Shown piece after piece: positions 21,507-24,370 of a stretch of 24,370 nucleotides of DNA; the first letter of the stretch is position 1; each line of letters opens with the position of its first letter. The notes under the pieces are model-generated. The model was not told the origin of the DNA and ran no database searches. It was given only the letters and a program-made list of their open reading frames with translations. The position numbers and the translations under genes are program-made. This DNA comes from a virus: positions 1 through 24,370 of IMG/VR virus record IMGVR_UViG_3300027770_000247; one strand, given 5' to 3'.

Positions 21507-21799
21507 ACACCACTTGGACAATCACTCAAACCGACTACCAAACCGCCAACGGTTTCATCACCACCGCCCACTGGACTGCCACAGCAGTAGACGAGGGCTA
21601 CACCGCATCCATCTGGTCAACCTGCTCATGGGCTGATGGCACTCCCACCATCCCCTACGCCAGCGTCACGATGCAAGAGGTGCTGGATTGGTGCTACGCA
21701 TCAGGCGTGGACAAGGAAGCTGTCGAAGCTTCTCTGGCAACACAGATCGAGTCACAGAAGAACCCAGTAACATCGACCGGCACACCTTGGTCTAATTAA
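21503..21799 (+). CDS. Small protein next to the tail fibre (DUF7936-like), 98 aa
   Basis: It starts MNTTWTITQTDYQTANGFIT and continues with HWTATAVDEGYTASIWSTC. Small proteins with WTI...D......G.I..AHW directly after S74 fibres are common and are grouped in a DUF of unknown role; a fibre-tip or fibre-assembly role is the usual guess. The start overlaps the fibre stop by four bases (ATGA). The C-terminus is helical. Confidence 0.6.
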   Translation: MNTTWTITQTDYQTANGFITTAHWTATAVDEGYTASIWSTCSWADGTPTIPYASVTMQEVLDWCYASGVDKEAVEASLATQIESQKNPVTSTGTPWSN

Positions 21800-21806
21800 A
21801 CAAGAC

Positions 21807-21828
21807 GCTGCCACTTGTTCTTGGCAGC
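21807..21828 (+). terminator. Hairpin after the fibre operon
   Basis: A perfect 7-bp stem, GCTGCCA (21807-21813) with TGGCAGC (21822-21828), with an 8-base loop, lies between the two neighbouring genes. No T run follows (ATACTAAAAGG), so it may be an attenuator or an mRNA-stabilising stem. Confidence 0.45.
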
Positions 21829-21847
21829 ATACTAAAAGGAAAACAAA

Positions 21848-22075
21848 ATGGAAAACAAAAAATCCCAAATTGTAACTATTGATGGCATTGAACACGATGC
21901 CTCCACTTTCACCGAACAACAAATATTGTTATTTAATCATTGCATAGATCTTGATCGTAAAATTAGTTCTACTCAATTTCAACTGCAACAACTTATGGTA
22001 GGCAAAGATTCTTTTCTGAAGCTACTCAAAGATGATTTGGAAAAACCTGAAAAGGTAGAAGCAGAGGCCGTATGA
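21848..22075 (+). CDS. DUF6447-like phage protein, 75 aa
   Basis: The pattern VTIDGIEHDASTFTEQQILL followed by a helical coil (DLDRKISSTQFQLQQLMVGK) matches DUF6447, a small family often coded after tail fibre genes in phages and known only as hypothetical. It is soluble and mostly helical. AAAGG precedes its ATG, and its stop overlaps the next start by ATGA (22072-22075). Confidence 0.7.
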   Translation: MENKKSQIVTIDGIEHDASTFTEQQILLFNHCIDLDRKISSTQFQLQQLMVGKDSFLKLLKDDLEKPEKVEAEAV

Positions 22076-22332
22076 AGACTGCGCCCCTTCTCATTTTATG
22101 GTTTTTGAAACTTGCCAATGCACTGGCGATAACAATGCCGTGGAAAACGGTGTATTGCAGACCCGGTGAAGAGGCGAATTATCTTTTGCAAGCTCATGAG
22201 GCTGTTCATGTAACTCAAATTGAACGTGATGGGGCTTTTTTATGGACAATAAAAATTTTCTATTACCTGATACGATATGGTTACATCAACAGTCCTTATG
22301 AGGTAGAAGCAAGAACAAAAGCGGGGTACTAA
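22072..22332 (+). CDS. HExxH metalloprotease-like phage protein, 86 aa
   Basis: It carries HEAVH (residues 42-46), which is the zinc-binding HExxH signature, followed by Q and, after a hydrophobic stretch (FLWTIKIFYYLIRYGY), SPYEVEA, where Glu77 or Glu79 could be the third ligand. The N-terminal 20 residues are hydrophobic and could be a signal or membrane anchor. The combination HE.vH..Q...G....(aromatic)YGY..(N/S)PYE.EA is seen in small proteins near phage tail and lysis genes. A real peptidase is likely but not shown. The start is locked by ATGA. Confidence 0.7.
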   Translation: MKTAPLLILWFLKLANALAITMPWKTVYCRPGEEANYLLQAHEAVHVTQIERDGAFLWTIKIFYYLIRYGYINSPYEVEARTKAGY

Positions 22333-22333
22333 T

Positions 22334-22489
22334 ATGGAATTGTTTGATATGTTAACTAAAGGTTGGCCTATTCTTTTGGCATTAATTACTTTGATTATAG
22401 TCTTGTCTAAGCTTGATTTAAGAGTAGCAGTCATGGAAGAAAAAATTAAAACAATATTTGAACTTTTTAATAAAAGGGGGAAGGAATAA
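22334..22489 (+). CDS. Small single-span membrane protein, 51 aa
   Basis: The gene starts one base after the previous stop. It encodes MELFDMLTKGWPILLALITL, then IIVLSKLDLRVAVMEEKIKT and a charged end. One transmembrane helix at about residues 11-27 is followed by an amphipathic, coiled-coil-like helix. This fits a small holin-like or pore-forming lysis protein, though its partner is not identified. Its stop overlaps the next start (TAATG). Confidence 0.65.
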   Translation: MELFDMLTKGWPILLALITLIIVLSKLDLRVAVMEEKIKTIFELFNKRGKE

Positions 22490-22956
22490 TGATATCAGCA
22501 TTAGTATCGTTTTTAGGGGGTTCAATTTTTCGAATGCTGTGGGGAGAGATTTCTTCTTTCCTTAATAAAAAGCAGGATAATAACCATGAATTAGCTTTGC
22601 TCAAAGTTCATGGAGCACTGGATGCAGAGACACATGCCCGTAACCTTGAGTCTATGAAGACCCAGGCAGGACTTAACATTCAAATAGTAAAGGAACAGGG
22701 GGATGCTAATGTAGCAGTTATTGAAACAGATGCTTGGCTTGAGGCAGTTAAAGGCACAACCAAGACAGTAGGTATTTGGTTTATTGATGCATGGAATGGT
22801 GTTATCAGACCTTTAGTTGCAACATGGGCCATCGTAATGATCACTATTAACTTTGCCAATATGGGTTGGATTCTAGATGACAATGGTTGGACATTGTGTA
22901 GTGCTGCTCTTGGTATTTACCTTGCAGATCGCGCCCTATTTAAAAGGGGTAAATAA
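22489..22956 (+). CDS. Membrane protein of the lysis cassette, holin-like, 155 aa
   Basis: The N-terminal 20 residues are hydrophobic (MISALVSFLGGSIFRMLWGE). A charged helical stalk (about 30-80) follows, then WFIDAWNGVIRPLVATWAIV and GWTLCSAALGIYLADRALF as two likely membrane spans, and a basic end FKRGK. The FIDA(W)N..IRP pattern occurs in phage proteins coded beside endolysins that are often labelled putative holins. A lysis role is inferred from this context. Its stop and the next start overlap by TAATG. Confidence 0.7.
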   Translation: MISALVSFLGGSIFRMLWGEISSFLNKKQDNNHELALLKVHGALDAETHARNLESMKTQAGLNIQIVKEQGDANVAVIETDAWLEAVKGTTKTVGIWFIDAWNGVIRPLVATWAIVMITINFANMGWILDDNGWTLCSAALGIYLADRALFKRGK

Positions 22957-23198
22957 TGCAAACAGAAGAACGTCAAGAACTTATAGCGGATATTATTGAA
23001 GCACTTAATAAAAGAACTTCTACATTATCCGAAGATGAAGAACGATGGGTCAGGATGGCCATACAAAAGGAAGCACAATCAATTGAATTGCGTAAAGCTA
23101 TTATAGAAAAAACACTAGTTGGTTTGGTGTGGGCATTTTTTATTGGTGCTGGGTATGTTCTTCTTGACTTCTTAAAAGGTCATGGGGTCAACGTTTAG
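22956..23198 (+). CDS. C-terminally anchored membrane protein, 80 aa
   Basis: The first 50 residues are charged and helical (ERQELIADIIEALNKRTSTL, ERWVRMAIQKEAQSIELRKA); residues about 53-72 form one transmembrane helix, LVGLVWAFFIGAGYVLLDFL. It would sit in the inner membrane with a cytoplasmic N-terminus. Together with the preceding two genes it makes a membrane-protein triplet before the lysozyme. It may be a holin, antiholin or pinholin partner. Its stop lies inside the repeat at 23196-23212. Confidence 0.65.
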   Translation: MQTEERQELIADIIEALNKRTSTLSEDEERWVRMAIQKEAQSIELRKAIIEKTLVGLVWAFFIGAGYVLLDFLKGHGVNV

Positions 23199-23212
23199 TC
23201 GGTACCTAATAG
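23193..23212 (+). repeat. Distant copy of the control-region GGTACC element
   Basis: GTTTAGTCGGTACCTAATAG here matches 3804-3823 at 19 of 20 bases, and its 17-base part TAGTCGGTACCTAATAG is identical to 3758-3774. It covers the TAG stop of the previous gene and lies directly before the chosen lysozyme ATG (23215). A role in setting lysozyme expression is plausible. Confidence 0.75.
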
Positions 23213-23214
23213 AA

Positions 23215-23655
23215 ATGAACTTAAATAAAGCTTTTTTACTTTGTAAGACATTTGAAGGGTTTAAAAGTAGCCCTTACCTGTGTCCTGCAGGAGTACCTAC
23301 TATCGGATATGGCAGCACTTATTACAGTAATGGATTAAAAGTTACTTTAAAAGATTCGTCAATTACCGTCACGCAAGCAAAAGAATTATTGATGCATGAG
23401 TTACAACATACTTATTTGCCGGGTGTATTAAGCTTATGCCCACGTTTAATTGAATCAGAAGATAAACTTAATGCTATTGTTGATTTTACCTACAACCTTG
23501 GTGTTGGCAGGTTAAAGTCTTCTACTCTCAGACGCAAAATAAATATTCAAGATTGGGAAGAAAGTAAAAATCAGTTAATGTTGTGGACAAAGGGAGGCGG
23601 CAAGGTTTTAAAAGGGCTTGAATTGCGAAGGCAAGCTGAATGTTTATTATTTTAG
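23215..23655 (+). CDS. GH24 lysozyme (endolysin), 146 aa
   Basis: It cuts peptidoglycan glycan strands and so releases the phage. The N-terminus MNLNKAFLLCKTFEGFKSSP holds catalytic Glu14, then the GH24 core PYLCPAGVPTIGYGST; the D20 position of T4 lysozyme is Cys (Cys22), as in some other phage lysozymes. The C-terminal lobe NLGVGRLKSSTLRRKI and GLELRRQAECLLF is typical. No signal peptide or SAR segment is seen, so it would need holins. ATG 23215 was chosen because it gives the usual family start; ATG 23182, in frame and with AAAAGGTC in front, is a real alternative. Confidence 0.88.
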   Translation: MNLNKAFLLCKTFEGFKSSPYLCPAGVPTIGYGSTYYSNGLKVTLKDSSITVTQAKELLMHELQHTYLPGVLSLCPRLIESEDKLNAIVDFTYNLGVGRLKSSTLRRKINIQDWEESKNQLMLWTKGGGKVLKGLELRRQAECLLF

Positions 23656-23667
23656 GAGGGAGATATA

Positions 23668-24370
23668 ATGGCAGAGCCTATTAAAGACTTAGGACAAGGC
23701 GGTTTAAATACAGACCTACCCCCTCTTTTGGTTCCTATGAATACATTTACAGACTGCTTAAATGTAAGGTTCAACAACAATGCAGCAGAAACAATAACAG
23801 GAGAAGCCTTAGGCCGCACAGTTAGTGTGGCACCTGACTTTGGCATACACTGGAAAAGGCCTGATCAAGGGTATAATATATTTATTCGCAATGGTAATGC
23901 TGTCAGAGTAGACGCTGCGGGTAGTGCGTCAGTTATGCTTAACTCTGCCGATGCTCAATACAGCAGCAGTGACTGGCAAGCTACTCTATTTAATGGGGGA
24001 TTTAGCGTTGTCATAAATAACGGTAAATCAACACCCCTCTATTGCTTGTATGGTGACCCCGTAGCAGGTACAACCTTTCAACCATTGCCGGGCTGGAATT
24101 ACACAGGTGGAACTACTGTAACCGCCAAAGTTATCAGGTCACTTAATTATTCTCTTATAGCGGCTAACTTATCTATTACTGTGGGAGCAACAGTTACCAG
24201 TGCTCCGGGAACTATTCGTATATCAGCGCAAGCAGGGACAGGCTCTATTCCAAGCATATGGTTACCCGGACTAACTACAGACACAGCAGATGAATTTGAG
24301 TTAAGTTCAACAAGCCCTATCTTAGATATGCTGGATCTCAAAGGTAATATGTTTGTTTATTCTTCGGACA
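23668..24370 (+). CDS. Tail nozzle-like protein, N-terminal part (runs off the window)
   Basis: A strong ribosome binding site (GGAGGGAG) precedes MAEPIKDLGQGGLNTDLPPL. The following PPLLVPMNTFTDCLNVRFN and the later beta-rich sequence with many aromatic and Gly residues resemble the start of short-tail nozzle or stabilisation proteins, which often open with INGGINTD.PP..LP.G.W.D..NVRF. At least 234 residues are present and the gene continues beyond the right edge. The family call is from pattern memory. Confidence 0.6.
   Translation, partial: MAEPIKDLGQGGLNTDLPPLLVPMNTFTDCLNVRFNNNAAETITGEALGRTVSVAPDFGIHWKRPDQGYNIFIRNGNAVRVDAAGSASVMLNSADAQYSSSDWQATLFNGGFSVVINNGKSTPLYCLYGDPVAGTTFQPLPGWNYTGGTTVTAKVIRSLNYSLIAANLSITVGATVTSAPGTIRISAQAGTGSIPSIWLPGLTTDTADEFELSSTSPILDMLDLKGNMFVYSSD

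Noticed and set aside
23182-23214. An 11-residue N-terminal extension of the lysozyme
   Set aside because: It would read through the repeated GGTACC element and the end of the previous gene. The family start at 23215 was preferred, but the extension is not excluded.

Overview
This window is a stretch of a tailed bacteriophage genome, most likely a short-tailed (podovirus-type) virus. The right two thirds reads on the + strand and carries the usual virion order: large terminase, portal, scaffold, major capsid protein of the DUF5309/SU10 type, adaptor, a very long tail fibre with a C-terminal self-cleaving chaperone, a lysis cassette with a GH24 lysozyme, and the start of a nozzle-like tail protein. 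The left third reads on the - strand and is an accessory or early region of very small genes, several of which look like families seen in phages of Proteobacteria. I infer a proteobacterial host, perhaps betaproteobacterial, but nothing in the window proves it. There is no tRNA, integrase, repressor, polymerase or small terminase that I can recognise.

Layout. (1) 1-3555, - strand: about sixteen small genes in one tight run, most joined by ATGA or TAATG overlaps, leading off the left edge into a probable RusA-like resolvase. Three of them are below 60 residues (56, 38 and 54 aa), and two of those carry Cys4 zinc motifs. (2) 3556-4105: a non-coding control region of 550 bp. It contains three GTTTAAA..TGAC iterons, a duplicated 26-bp element that recurs just before the lysozyme gene 19 kb away, an extended -10 promoter, an RNA-like fold with a potential pseudoknot, a nested AT-rich inverted repeat, and a hairpin. 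(3) 4106-7001, - strand: a second small-gene block. Four genes there are separated by copies of a 48-bp repeat that forms a hairpin, one of the genes being a shrunken paralogue. The block ends in a very strange 533-bp tract (6401-6933) that has only three T residues on the + strand. (4) 7006-7078: an AT-rich divergent promoter zone. (5) 7079-24370, + strand: packaging, head, tail, lysis.

How it works together. Terminase and portal package DNA into a capsid built by the scaffold and major capsid protein; the 303-aa adaptor and the nozzle-like protein close the head and make the short tail; the 1763-aa fibre binds the host after its S74 chaperone trims itself off. A block of four small proteins (one HExxH protein and three membrane proteins) followed by the lysozyme should release progeny. 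The - strand genes are probably early host-takeover or anti-defence factors, read from the 3.6-kb control region and from the 7.0-kb divergent promoter.

The most unusual item is the near T-free tract next to the terminase. It leaves all six frames open, yet one - strand frame shows clear codon periodicity and ends in a proper stop. The second is the control region with its possible pseudoknotted RNA and the element it shares with the lysis region.
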